From positions 248,001 through 312,000 of the forward strand of contig MU394092.1 in assembly GCA_022578605.1 (NCBI GenBank): DNA of 64,000 nt, read 5' to 3'. Of the stretch, positions 12,459 to 24,478 are shown piece by piece. Source of the stretch: Camillea tinctor. Lineage: Eukaryota; Ascomycota; Sordariomycetes; Xylariales; Xylariaceae. The notes under the pieces are model-generated. The model saw only the letters and a program-made list of their open reading frames with translations, was not told the DNA's origin and did no database searches. How positions within the stretch are numbered: the stretch's first letter is position 1; the number at the start of each line of letters is the position of its first letter. Both the position numbers and the translations under genes were made by a program.

Positions 12459-13032
12459 ATGAAGGTCAAGATCAAGCAATGGAACGCCGTTGCAACTTGG
12501 AGATGGGATCTTCCCGAAGACGACGTCTGTGGTATTTGCCAGGTCCACTTTGACGGAACCTGTCCAACCTGCAAGTATCCTGGCGATGATTGCAGTCTTC
12601 GTAAGTCATAGCATCTGTTGCCGCTATATTTCTCGACGCTTACATGTATGGCCGCTGACCATCCTTACCTCATATAGTCTCGGGCAAGTGTGGCCACAAC
12701 TTCCATATGGTTAGTGCCAACCTTCAACAGCCTCGAGGGTTTCAGGAATTACCATTAGCTAACAACTCTCTCAACTCGAAACTCAGCATTGCATTATGGA
12801 GTGGATCAAACAAGACTCGGCTAAGGGACAATGTCCTATGTGCAGACAGAGTGAGTTTATTAAATCAAAGCATCAGCAACATTATAGTTTGGCAATTGTG
12901 CTGGTATAGCTGACATGATGTGTTTTCTTTTTTTCCTTCTTCTCTTTTTTTTTAGAATTCGAGTGGGGTGATTCCGGAGCCACTCAACAAGAAGAAGCCA
13001 CTGCTACTGCTAGTGGCGAAGAGCAGCAATGA
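12459..13032 (+). CDS. APC11: Anaphase-promoting complex subunit 11 (RING-H2)
   Basis: Catalytic RING subunit of the APC/C ubiquitin ligase, recruiting E2 enzymes to drive mitotic exit. Four exons (12459-12600, 12678-12709, 12787-12850, 12956-13032) give 104 residues. The second exon is only 32 bases. The sequence starts MKVKIKQWNAVATW, the family hallmark, and carries the RING-H2 ligands: CGIC near residue 24, CPTC, a CGHNFH block, HCIMEW and CPMCRQ. The extra zinc-binding cysteines between the first pair and the CGH block, characteristic of APC11 rather than RBX1, are present. The last 20 or so residues are an acidic, Gln/Ala-rich tail slightly longer than in yeast. All introns are GT-AG (77, 77 and 105 bases). 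Confidence 0.96.
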
Positions 13033-13753
13033 GTGAGAATTCACTGAAACCAACTTAGCAAAACCGTGGTTAGTGGTTGTGGAAAGTATCGCACAACATA
13101 ATTTGGTTCTCTACCTAGGTTAGATAGGTAATAAAGCTTGTTGACATTTGATCAAGCTCAGGTAAATCAAAGCACCTTTCTACCTCAAGCTATAACTACC
13201 TATTAGTGTTTTAAACTAACTCTACATATGTAGGTTACCTAAGTTTAGATACCTAACTTGGGTATAGGCAAAACCAAAACATCAGTCTTAGTATTATTAT
13301 TATTATCATTGCCAGAGTTTCTTGTCGGTGGCGTTGCTGGGCAGCGAGCATATATATAGAGCGCCAAGGCTCAGTTTTACAATAGCCTACCTAGGTACCG
13401 ACATATACGTCCTGTCCTCCCCCGCACGTGCCGATAAGATTAAAAAAAGACAAAAAAAGAAAAAGCTCCCCTGTTATCTCCTGCAACCCCCCCTGTTGCT
13501 TGCAGCTGCAGCAAGCTTGCAGGTACCTTAAGTACTGTACCGTACCTCTGAAACCTGCAGCTGTCTTCTCCATCATTAACAAGTGAAATCCAACGTGTGT
13601 TGGTTGACGGACCCGTCTGGGGGCACTCCTTTAAACCTCCCAACCATAACCTTGCAAAATCACCATGCGCCAGCCTCGTCTTCAACATTTCCTTCCCCAA
13701 CCTTTTGCGCATTCACCTAGCTCCATGTCGCCTTTCGTCCATCAACATTCGAG
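13033..13753. other. Intergenic region with TACCTAGGTA word
   Basis: Separates APC11 from the next gene on the same strand. It contains TACCTAGGTA at 13388-13397, a related TACCTAGGTT at 13112 and a TTA-rich microsatellite near 13293. A pyrimidine-rich, probable promoter/leader runs from about 13660. No gene is seen. Confidence 0.55.
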
Positions 13754-14491
13754 ATGACCGAGCCTGCACCCGAGCAGCGGTCGCCCTCCTCCGACCCTCC
13801 CCACCCCGAATTCGACCTCCATCCGCCTCCGTTCGCCCCCATCTTTACCCTCGTGAACGACACCTCCAACCGATCCACCCATCACCCCCATCTTGTGCGT
13901 TATATCTTCAGTGACGATGACCCCGACATCCTCACCCAGGCCTTGGCCGAGTATAACACTGCCATCGATGCATCTGCACACGGCCCATCCACTCATCGCG
14001 CCATGATCCTCGACCTTGCTCCCAATTCCGAAGGCGGGTACAGTGTCGAGTGGGCATCCAGCCTCTCACCTTCCTGGGCCGTTCTCAATGCCGAGGTCAG
14101 CCAAATCTCATCCTCTTCCGATGGAGGGAATGATACTGCCGCCGGTGGAGATGGTGAATCGAGTAACCGACCAGACCGGCTAATGCTACGCATCGAGGGT
14201 GTCGAAAGCGGTCTTGTCAGACCTGAAGGTGACCTGAGAATATCCGGAGAAGCTTCTAGGAATATTTCCGGGAGTGCTAGTGTCAGCGGTAGCGGAAGTG
14301 GCCAGAGGGATCGAGACCGGGGAGAAGGCGAGGACTATACCAGCATATTCGACGAGTTCGACAGACGCATGGCCACCCTACGGAAAGTTGTTGATGCCAG
14401 CGAGGATAGACGACGGAAGATCGCTGCCGATGCTGGCGGTGAAACTGCAGAAACACATGGCATCACCGTGGAGGAGACATTTGCAGGCTGA
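13754..14491 (+). CDS. Conserved hypothetical fungal protein
   Basis: Single-exon frame of 245 residues starting at the first ATG after a C/T-rich leader. I recognise no named family. The N-terminal third is Pro/His-rich, followed by an ordered-looking block at about residues 27-115 (FAPIFTLVND, HYIFSDDDPD-like region, hydrophobic strands ending SWAVLNAEV) that reads like a compact fold. The middle is Ser/Gly-rich. A charged, probably helical C-terminal segment begins FDEFDRRMATLRKVV at about residue 198. There is no signal peptide or membrane segment. Codon use and a complete frame support a real gene; function is unknown. It could be a regulator or complex subunit because of the acidic linker and C-terminal helix, but that is only a guess. 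Confidence 0.8.
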   Translation: MTEPAPEQRSPSSDPPHPEFDLHPPPFAPIFTLVNDTSNRSTHHPHLVRYIFSDDDPDILTQALAEYNTAIDASAHGPSTHRAMILDLAPNSEGGYSVEWASSLSPSWAVLNAEVSQISSSSDGGNDTAAGGDGESSNRPDRLMLRIEGVESGLVRPEGDLRISGEASRNISGSASVSGSGSGQRDRDRGEGEDYTSIFDEFDRRMATLRKVVDASEDRRRKIAADAGGETAETHGITVEETFAG

Positions 14492-17400
14492 AGTTTTTTG
14501 GATTTATACTAAGGGAGTATGTTCTCTGCGACGATGGGTCGGATCGCCCGGTCCTATTTTTTTTGGGCTGCCATGTTTACACAAAGCAGGAACACAGCAC
14601 TGCTTCTAGTCCCCTTTGATGGAGTAGAGCATTACGAACGCCCCTAAAAGAATCAGAATGCGATCTGGGCGTTTCTGTAATAACGGTCCAATTAGTTTAG
14701 AGCCAGACTAGGGTCTTGGGTGTGCCCTGCCACGTCAGACTTAGTTAGGCCCCTTTAATACGTTGGTATGATGCGTTTTTTTTTCATATATACTTCGTAC
14801 ATAAGGAGGGTAGCAATCATTACATATGAGATATATCTATATATATAAGCTGTAAGCCGCAATGGCTTCATCCCTCTCTCTATCTAAGCACCAAAACATC
14901 GTTTATTATCTTTCATATGGCAGATACAATTATTTTCTACATCCCTCTAACAAGGTCAATACAATATAACCTAGACACCCCTGACCAAGATGTAACCATG
15001 GATAAAAGGCGATGTAGATGGCTTCCAAAAACCGGATGATTCTCAGCTATCGTGATATTTACTTAAAGATGGAGCATTGCTAGAGAAGACTGGAATGTAA
15101 AATAATAGGATGGTGATGATGAGCCCATCAGCATCATCATGGCAGCGAGAAGTTGAAAATCACAATTTATAAGGTGAGTGCCAATATTTTCGCATACGAA
15201 TATTTTAATACCAATTTAATGAGGCATAAAAAAGATATCTAGAGACTACTATGGTGTGTAGCTTGGATTCTGACTTCCCTGACTAGGTGGCAAGTAATTA
15301 CATTGTGACTTTGAAATATGTGTAAAGAAAAAAAAGTACATGATATATGGTATCGGAATGAGCGTGCTGGCTAGAAACATACTTAGGTTACAAGGTGATG
15401 AACCATATAATGGCAGTGAATTGCATCAAAGGGTGAGAAAAAATAAAATAAAATAAAAAAATAAAGGAAAGAAAAAAGAAAAGGGAAAAAAAAACAGCAA
15501 AAAAGCTCAGATTGATCTATTTGATCAATCTTACGAAAAACCTGCTCAGAGTTGGACTCGAACCTTCATTGGGTGAGTGTCCGGCGGTTTTATCTGGCCT
15601 CGGGTCACCCACTCGGCTAGACAGAGGAAGAAAGAGCCCTTCAGTGGTACTGCGTCAGCCCGTGCTTCCGTCACTGCAAACTCCGTGTTCTAACAGAGGA
15701 GGGGTGTCAGGTTGAAAGAACCTGCCTTTAATTAGATTTATGAACCTACTTCCGGTCCTAGGTTCCCGATGTTTAGCCCCCCTTTCTCCCCCTTTTCCCC
15801 CGGGGGAACTGAGGAAGATATTGTGCCTGGTACCTACGTACCTACGCACCTACCTACCTAGAAGCACTACACTACTAGTGGTGATCAGTAGGCCTACTAT
15901 GTTTATTTTACTTGATGCTATTCACACATGATTCTTTTATCAGTCTCGCTCCCATCTCCTCCCATCCCCCCTAACCCCCCCCCCCTCCCCAACACACACA
16001 CACACCTCTTATCTTTTAGATAGGCCCCCATCAATGATTTCACCCGTAGTTCGACAATCCCAAGATGCTTTTCTACGCAATTTCACTTAGGTACCTACAA
16101 CACCTATCACTAAAATTCCTCTCCTCGTACCTTTCCATATCGATAACACTCTCAAAATGCTCTAAGGCCATGATGCTCTAACACTCAACTCACATGTCCA
16201 CGATGTTTGCTCCTGCTGCGCTCGGTATATCTATATGTCACCATCGGCTACTCTACTCGACCCAAAACATATAGTTTTGCTACATATGTATGACACCCAA
16301 CTACCAATGTATACAATGCGCATCGCTGCGCAGTGAGTCCATATCTGTGTATTCACCCACCCAAGCCAGACATGTTTGCCCAACTACCTCCCCGTAACCC
16401 ACTAACCTTACTTACCTACCTACCTACCTACCTAATCTATTGCCTAAAAATACACCAAGAGCGAGTTGTCGAGAAAGAAAATTAGTGCGCCCCAAAAGAC
16501 AATTATAAGGACCCCGACAGCGACCACCCACTGCGCGCTTCAAGTTTACCATTCAAAGGCGACGGATTTAATATATTAGCCAGGGAATTCATAAGAAAAC
16601 ATAGAACTCCTATGTTTAGGTATGCCATTCAGTATCTATTATCACAGAGCAATTCGTATTAGTCTTACTCCTAGGAGATGTATATGCTGACCTTCGTACT
16701 ATCATGGCCCCCTAGGTTAGGACATAGTCTCCTGAACATATCTCCGTTTATACGACACCATCCCCTCCCAATACCCTTAAAGGAATGTCTCCAAAAACAA
16801 CGTAATCGAAATCCACTCAGTTTCAGCGGCATTTAAATAGAAGACCTATTTTTTCTTTTTCTTTTTTGAACATGTATAGCACATACCTGGTAGGTGGAAA
16901 TATCCATGTGTCCGCCCCCTTTCCCCCCTTTTCCTCCTTTATGAGCAAGCATCGAGCTTGAACAGACACATACCTGAGTATGATGCGACATATATGCACT
17001 TCCCCCAACTTAAACAATATATTTCTTGGTCTCTTACGTTGGATATGCTAACTTAGATATTTTAGCCTATCTATTCGAGTTGGATGATTCCGCCGCAACG
17101 CCGTGAATACAAGTTTCTAGATTTGTATGCCATACATAACCACCATAATCACACATTCGCCCTGTATCTTCCATACAGCGATATCATTTTTATGTATATT
17201 CTTTTATTACCTCTTATACCATCTCTCACTCCCATCCTCTCCTTTGGAGGAAGAAAGGGGTAGGAGGGACCGGCAGTTCTAAGTCCTTCTCGATAAAAAC
17301 GCCATCATTAATTTTTTTGTCTGTCAATGTTAATAAACCAGAAAGTACATGGAACCAAGAGAGCGTTCCTGTGTATATCTATCGGTATGGCACGTAGTTG

Positions 17401-18798
17401 TGGTTCTGGTTCCTCGTACAATGGACAACACCGTGATTACGTAAGTTCTTGCTAGGTCTCTACCTAGGTCATGACATCGTATCGCCTTGTGATACCACCA
17501 TTACTTTTACTATCAATGACGAATGCGTTACGTACTCCACGACACATGAATACCTGGGAGGGAAGGAATAAAGACTGCTTCCCCCATATACCTACACACA
17601 GAGCAAGTAGATCAAATTCTTGTGTACGATATCCCAATTTATTAAATATTACCTTTATATATGTACTATCGCTACCTACGAAACCCTACCTCCCTATTTA
17701 CCCAGGCTAATTCATCCATCCGCCGGCTAATCATATCATTCTCGCTTCTTCTCGGCGCATAAACAACATATCAACACCAAACTTTGAAACACAACGTCCC
17801 TTTCCCTCCTCGCATCATCTCGACAATCCAATCCAATCTGACCAGCCGTCAAGCAAGCAGACGAAGAGCGCAGACAACAGACACCATATTTCGCACTCGT
17901 CCTCTCTTCCCATTCACCAAACCACCAGATCAAACGGACGTCTTATCTCTCCTATTTCATATTTCATTCACATATTATAATATCTGTCCCGCTTAACTTA
18001 ATCATCAACTCTCCCCCCTAAAAGAAGCCACTTGAAACCATTTTTAAAACAAAAAATCAACTTTGCATACTCGATAAGATGGGAGAAAAAATAAACAAGA
18101 GAGAGTAAAGAGAAAAAGAACACTTGAGGTGCTTGCTATACAGTTTTTTGGTAGAGGAAGTTTTCCGTACACAAATAACGACGAAAGAGGAAAACGCCGG
18201 AAATATGCAATTGACTTCTTTGCTTCCACCTCACCCCCTTTTCTTTTTCTAAACACACAAGAAACGATTTTTTTTTCGCGTCATGGTATGAGAATAGGCA
18301 TGAATCTGACCTTTTTCGTTTCTTTTGTGCAGATACAACCACCTATTCCCAACAAGAGGGTCAACTCTCCGAATTCTAGCCCCCCCTCCCTCCCCTTCCT
18401 TCTATAATTAAGTTGCTAGCCAATATCCCCCACCCTTTCCCTCCTTCTCTCTCCTTACGTGCCTTTCCTCACAAAGGTAAATCCGACATCAAGCCTGGGA
18501 TTATAGGAAGTGGGGGTTGGATAGGGTCGGCTCCAAGATTGTTTCTACGCCAAGGCTCCAAAGTTAAAATGATTATGTGTATATAGCGATGATGAGGGGA
18601 TGCTGGTGGTCGAAGCGAATGAGAAAGGGAATAAGCGTGAGAACGTGGGTATAGTGTAGATAATGCGAGGCTGGATGTTGAAGCTATGCCCCCCGTGAAG
18701 GCAGGTGGTGAGGATTTATGCTTTGGCGTGTATGGCTATAGGTATATCGTGACGGAAATACCTCGGATTACATAGCTTTTACCTGGGAGTCGCTACCG
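14492..18798. other. 4.3-kb intergenic region
   Basis: The 3' ends of the unknown gene and the syntaxin gene converge on this long spacer. It holds a candidate pol III element at 15535-15632 (separate entry), A-rich runs at 15436-15500, C-homopolymers at 15970-15985, and many ACCTACCT words near 15835-15860 and 16415-16435. Open frames of 60-90 codons are scattered but none shows protein-like composition. Confidence 0.5.
15535..15632 (-). ncRNA. Candidate RNA polymerase III gene (tRNA-like)
   Basis: On the minus strand TAGCCGAGTGGG at 15619-15608 fits the eukaryotic A box. GGTTCGAGTCC at 15564-15554 fits the B box. The first bases of the two boxes are 55 apart, as in a class II tRNA (Leu/Ser). 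A run of five T (15540-15536) follows 13 bases after the B box, like a pol III terminator. A perfect 9-base inverted repeat (15509-15517 with 15523-15531) and another T run follow. However, no 7-bp acceptor stem can be formed and the T stem has mismatches, so this is not a normal tRNA. A tRNA-derived ncRNA, a SINE relic or a decayed tRNA are all possible. Confidence 0.35.
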
Positions 18799-20102
18799 TT
18801 ATTCAATAGGTAGGCGGTTACCTTCTGCAAGCCACCTCCGCGCCTCTGCGTTGATTCTCGAAGCAAGCATTTGCGGGACGGGTTCATTTTCGAACCATGA
18901 CCTGCTGTTTGGTTGTAGGAGGTTGCGCTTCGCCGGGTTGGACTGGCCGCCGCCGGAACCGCCTGGTTTCGTTATGACAACGTAGACTACAACAATAATC
19001 ACAATGATAGCGATAATGGCAACTAGTGCATGTTAGTAAAACGCAATTGCGGAATGTACGGGGTGTAACATACCGCAGATAGCCAAGCAGATCCACTTCT
19101 TCTTGCGAGTCTTGCGGGCCGTGTTAACAGCCGTTCCAATCTCCATGTTACCCTTGTCGAGGTTCTCGACGACTTCCTCGCCCTTCTGCTCGATATTGAC
19201 GACAGCGGCCTCTTGCTGAATAACCAAGGTGTCCATATCTTGGAACAGCTGGGCAAGCTCCATCATCTGCTGCTCGATCTTCTGCAACTGAGCATGCCTG
19301 TCCTGAACGGCGGTCAAGACAGCCTGGGCCTGACCACGGCGGTTGCTCTGCATCATAGCCTGTTGGAAGATCTGACCGCCATTCTGATCCTCAACAGCTG
19401 CTCGTACTTCGTCCTCAGAAGCATCAGGTCGCACAATGCGGTATTGCCGGGCCATCTGCTCTTGCGTTCGCTTGCGGTAGCTGGACTCAACCTGTTGGTA
19501 GGACTGGATGGCGCCCTTCAACCTCGTATCGACACGACGGACCTGCTGTCCGAATCTCTGCTGACTCTCGGGGTTGCTCTTGAGATGACGCACGCGCTCG
19601 GTCAGAGACCTATAGTGCGCCATGGTCTCGGAGCTTAGGGCGTCGAGCTGTCGGTTTGTGTTGCTGGATGCCGAGCTGTCAGAGTCATCGAGTGCTCTCT
19701 GCTGCAGCATCTTAAGCTGTTCGAGGTTTCGGTCGATGACATCGATACCACGGTTGATTTCGGAGACCTCGTTCAGGGTGGCGTTGGGGTCTCCCGCCCC
19801 GAAGGAGCTGGCATTCTGGGCGAGCGAAGCCATCTCGACGTTGTTCGCTGTATACATGTTAGACGGATGACACATGAGATGCGGGAGTTTCTTAGACAGC
19901 TTCACATACAGTAGTTATCATATCCGCCATTGCCAGCACCCTCCCGCTGGTCAAAGGGGTTCTGTTGTCCACCGTATCTATATTGAGGGGCAAGTTAGCC
20001 ATCTTGATTGATTAATCAATCGATCGATCGATCTTCGAGTCGTAGGGCTCGTGGTTCGCCGCAGAGGGCTAAAAGGGGTAAAACTAACCCGTACTGTGCC
20101 AT
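18799..20102 (-). CDS. Plasma-membrane syntaxin, Sso1-type Qa-SNARE
   Basis: t-SNARE for fusion of secretory vesicles with the plasma membrane, pairing with a Sec9-type protein and a synaptobrevin. Four exons (20102-20089, 19977-19910, 19847-19074, 19022-18799) give 359 residues. The 14-base first exon begins MAQYG. A Gly/Gln/Asn-rich leader is followed by the helical Habc domain (about 45-150) and a linker. The SNARE helix has the central glutamine within VIQQEA. A KKKW boundary then leads into a membrane helix at about residues 279-303. Introns are 110, 62 and 51 bases. Odd point: about 55 residues follow the membrane helix (begins KPGGSGGGQ), whereas syntaxins usually end almost at once. 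This tail would face the cell exterior, unless an unrecognised 3' intron removes it. Confidence 0.93.
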
Positions 20103-23100
20103 GTTGTTAGTATACCACCAGGGTCATGCACAACATAAGAATAGAGAAAAGGGAAATAAATTGAAGATTGAACGGAAAGATGCATTAAAAAGAAGATACA
20201 GCAGGCGAACGATATGTCTTCATTCTTTAGGCCAGGGTAGGGAGGGTTGAAACGCTCGAGGGCAACGGGATGAAACACTTACACTCATCTTGCTTGTCGA
20301 ATCGAAGTACGCGCGACTCGATGACGGGGGGCCGCGCCGACGCGGAGAAAAGAAGTAAAGAGAAGAAAAATATATATAGATATCGGTTATGTATTATTTT
20401 GCTTGTTACCGACACATGAGAATTAGTTGTAATAAGTAGTTTGTGTATGAACAAGCTCACCAACACACAAAAAAACACAAGGTGAGGTTTAGATCAAGGA
20501 GTTGGTTAGTGTAGTGTAGCGTAGTGTAGTGAAAGAAAAGAGGAGGGATTCAAGATAGATGGACCAATTTCAGGAGGGTTAAGCTACTAGATGTAGAAAT
20601 GTGAGATGATAAAGAGTCTAGGCTAGTTGTAGCCTAGCGTATACAACGGCTGAAGCTAAAAGGGTCTGAGAAAAAAGGATGGTAAGGATGGATTTCGTTA
20701 CAGGCTGTAAAAATATGACCCGATGACATCCCCCCCTTGCTAGTCTAGGTTCCCCCCCAGGCCTGCCAGGTCTGCCAGGCTTTTTCTTCTCCCCCTGCCC
20801 CTGCAGCTAGTGGACGCTCACCAGCCAATCACTGCTACATCTGTATAGGAACTGTGTCGCCAAAGTTGCAACTTTATTTGAATTTATTGGACGCGCACAA
20901 CTCCCGGTCCGAACATATTCGGTAGTGTAACATGTAGTCGGGTGGTGGTGTGTACTAAAGTAAAGTAGTATCTAGTGTTATAAAGAAAATTAAACGAAGT
21001 TACATCTATAAAGAAAGAGGAAGTGAGAGGTAAGAGTGAGAGTGAGGATAAGAGGAATAGACCAATCATCGTTTAATTAATTTTTTATTTCCCATATCTA
21101 TTTTTATTTAATTCACTTTTAGTTATATGTAAGTTGTAGGTAGTCCCTAGTCGGTTATCTTGTTTTCTTTCTTCTTTTCCTTCCATCCTTTCTTCCTTCT
21201 TTATCCCTCTCTCTGGTTTTAATTTGGTTTTATTGTTATTCAAAACAATGAACAATCAATACACCACATGACTAGAGTAGTAAAAACTGCATAGGCTAGG
21301 TATAACTGAAGAATCTATCTAACCCTAACCTAACCTTTACAATTCTACAAAGGGAACAGTTTACCTAATGCATGCGATCATCTTCGTTTTTGATGCACTC
21401 GAGCTCGTAAAAAAGATTGCAACGATACGGTCACTGGAAAGAAGGTATCTTAGCCAATGCCGATCTCGACGTGTGTCTTCAGGGATCTGACGAACTGCCG
21501 CTGGTAACTTAATGTCATTTGCATATTCTTTAATAAAACAAGACATTCATACATATATACATATGGGCACGTGCAGAACAATAGCTCTTGAACTAGTTGC
21601 CACAAGCATTCTTGCGATTTCGGGGGAGAAAGCACATGTTGCATCTTAAGCATCTAATAGTGTATAGGTTATATCGTTATATCAAAAACTGTCTCTAGCA
21701 ATACGATCGTACGATCTGTCTCACTTACACGAACTGCGCAAGCCAGTACGGGGTATCTACCTAAAGGTTATTGTATCGTATCCTGCATGCATGCATATCT
21801 CATGTGCCTAAGGCACCCCATCAGCTTACAATAAGTGACTTGACACTAGACGTATTCTTATGCATGTACTTATGTAACCTACAGGTAGTGCGTGCACAGG
21901 TGCGCGTATATTGACGCACCTAATTCGTCCACTAAGGTAGCGCTACAAGTCTAAAAATACATACTACGAAATACTTCCCGTCACCCTAACGAATATATAG
22001 TTGTAGTGTAGGACGTACTCCTTAACTAGTAACATATTCTGCGGCAAGATTTAACCTATTTTCTCCGTCTCAGCTGGAACTATATGTAACTTATAACTAC
22101 ATCACTAGTAAGACGCATGTAAGTCAATCAGGGAATGGAGGTCTTCAGCCCCAAGGCAGAAAAAAAAAAGGTTGAAAAGCAGCATGATTCGGCCTATCAA
22201 TCAGTGTGTCGAGACTATTGTCTCACATACATCGTGGCAATGCAACAGTATCGGGGGCATTGTTTTTCTTATTACTATTCTTTTTTTTTTCATACCTATT
22301 CGAACCACACAATTCAAGCGATGCGATCTGCTCACAAACACGCATACACACATAAGTTATGGTCACAGCGTCGATATTCCCGTGAGATCGTCAACCAGCA
22401 TCGATATAAACCAAGCAACAAGAAAGAAACAGAGAGGAAAACAGGTAGCAAGGCAGCGGTGAATTCCAACGCCGAGCAAAAGAAAAAAAAAAATAAAAAA
22501 AACAAGACCCGACCCTTAGGTTTTCACATACGATGATCAATTACTACTAAAGAACTGCGATCACCCCCAACCACACACACCACCATTCGACATTTCCTTT
22601 TTTCTTCTTTTTTTCTTCCACTTCTCAAAATTCCGCTGCCAAATCATCACTTATCAGACTAAGTTAACCTAAAGTAGTCCGGTTCCGAATTCGGTAGGTC
22701 GCAAGTCCCGCCCGTCGGAGGCGATTTCTATACGGAACCTTGGGAACCTACCTACCTACTTTGGTTATACTACTTAAAACTACCATCCATCATTTATCTC
22801 TACCGCCCGCTCGATTCCCGCTTCTCCTTCGTCTTCACACGTGGCTGCTCTTCCCGTTCCCGCTTCTGATCGCATACCTAATCTAGGTGGTAAGTAGGTA
22901 AACTGTTAACCACTCATATCGTATTGGTGCCAAGTCTTGTGTTTTTTCTTTTTGTTTTCATCCCACTTTCGTCACCGGTGGGGATAGGAAGGGGAGATGG
23001 GGCATGACATTCCTATGGAAGCATTCTCTCACCAGCAGCAGCATCATTATCGTCATAATCATCATTATCAACTAACCTCCGCTACTTCATCGTAGTGGAA

Positions 23101-24478
23101 CATTGACTTCATAGTACTTATACGCCGTACCTCGGGCACCAATGAGCCTCGCTAAAGCTGGTTGTTGTTGACCCCCTGGGGATCTACTCCATCCATGTTG
23201 CCTATCAGACGGAGAAAAAAAAAAGGGATTCCAAAAAAACTCCGCTACGCTCAGAGGTTGAGGTAGCACTATCAAGGGGGTGTGGTAGGTGATCGCATTG
23301 TCTGTGTATTGTAGTAGTGCTCCGTCTCGTTTGTGTGACACTTGGCGTAGATCCGTACATATAGACATGCCACCCTCCTGGGCGGATAGGCGGTCGAATG
23401 CTGCTGCGTTCCGTTCCGTGCTAGGCACAGAATAACACGGGGTATATGCCGTATGATCAAGCCGTGGCCGGTGCCAACCTAACAGAAGCTGGCTTTGCCG
23501 CATAGTAGAATCCAGCATATCACGTTGTGCAGGTAAGTGAACAAGAGGAAATGCTCCGATTTGCAGAGATGACTAGTGTGCGATTGTGATAGGCCCCAAC
23601 GTTACCTGCAGAAAGGCATATAACTCCTTCAGGGCTGTTGTCTTTACCGATAGTAGCAAGACGACAAATACAGTCAGACGGACATCGTGCCTGGAGTAGG
23701 CAGACACATTTATCTATACGTGATAGGATAGAACTGCGTTACTACTTATCTCAGCTGAGATCATAGTAGCTATTTTCACACTTGATCTGTGAGTCTTGTG
23801 TTATGAAATAATGACGATAGGTATTTTTACTATTATAGGGATGGAAGGGTTGGAAATGGGAGTCGCTATAGTCTAAGGGAAACATCAGCTAACACTGTGT
23901 ACAAACATTTGAACCCCTTCGAGAATGAATTCAGTATGCATATACTAGAACAAAAAACACATTCTGTCTATTTTGGTAGAAGCAATCTTCTAATAGAGTG
24001 ATCACTGCAAATATATCACATGGTGCAGTTGGGGTCTCTGGAAGAGTTGAAGGGACTGGTTTAGAATATAGACGAGCGGCAAATGTAGTTACTTTATCTA
24101 TACCCCTTTTATGCTATAGCCCTAACTTTGAGCATATGTCTCTATAGACTCTTGTACGTTATCGAAGAAAAGCAAAGAAAATTGAAGCCTGTAAAAGTCA
24201 TGCAGTTCATGTATGCCATATGTAGGGAGAGAGTCTAGTTTTCTAGGTGAATGACAAGAGACAAAGAGGGCGAGCGCGAGCTCATCTACATACCCATCTC
24301 TCCATCCCTCTCCTTTCTCCCCCCCTTGCTACCTACCCCCTTTACTCCTAAATAGCGCCGTCTTTCCATATCCCAGCAATCAACAAACCAACCGAGAAAG
24401 CTCAACTACTATGTGATTATCGTACCTCATCCGATCCCATGCCATAACATCAGTGCCCCCTTATTCCCCCCTACTGTC
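20103..24478. other. 4.4-kb intergenic region
   Basis: Lies between the 5' end of the syntaxin gene and the 3' end of the MEMO1 gene. It is AT-rich with A-runs (about 22160 and 22486-22503), GATCGATCGATC just inside the syntaxin first intron at about 20021-20032, and C/T-rich tracts at 20730-20810 and 24290-24350. Two frames of 133 and 143 codons were examined and not accepted. Promoter elements of the syntaxin gene are expected in the first kilobase, but none can be named. Confidence 0.5.

Noticed and set aside
21320..21338. CCCTAACCTAACC, telomere-like
   Set aside because: Only about two degenerate units of the fungal telomere repeat and no array, so chance is enough.
22135..22536. 133-codon frame on the plus strand
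   Set aside because: Lys/Asn/Thr-rich low complexity with an A-run at its end, no signal or domain, overlapping other short frames.
23087..23518. 143-codon frame on the minus strand
   Set aside because: Mixed composition with no recognisable domain or splice continuation. Possibly a small gene, but nothing supports it.
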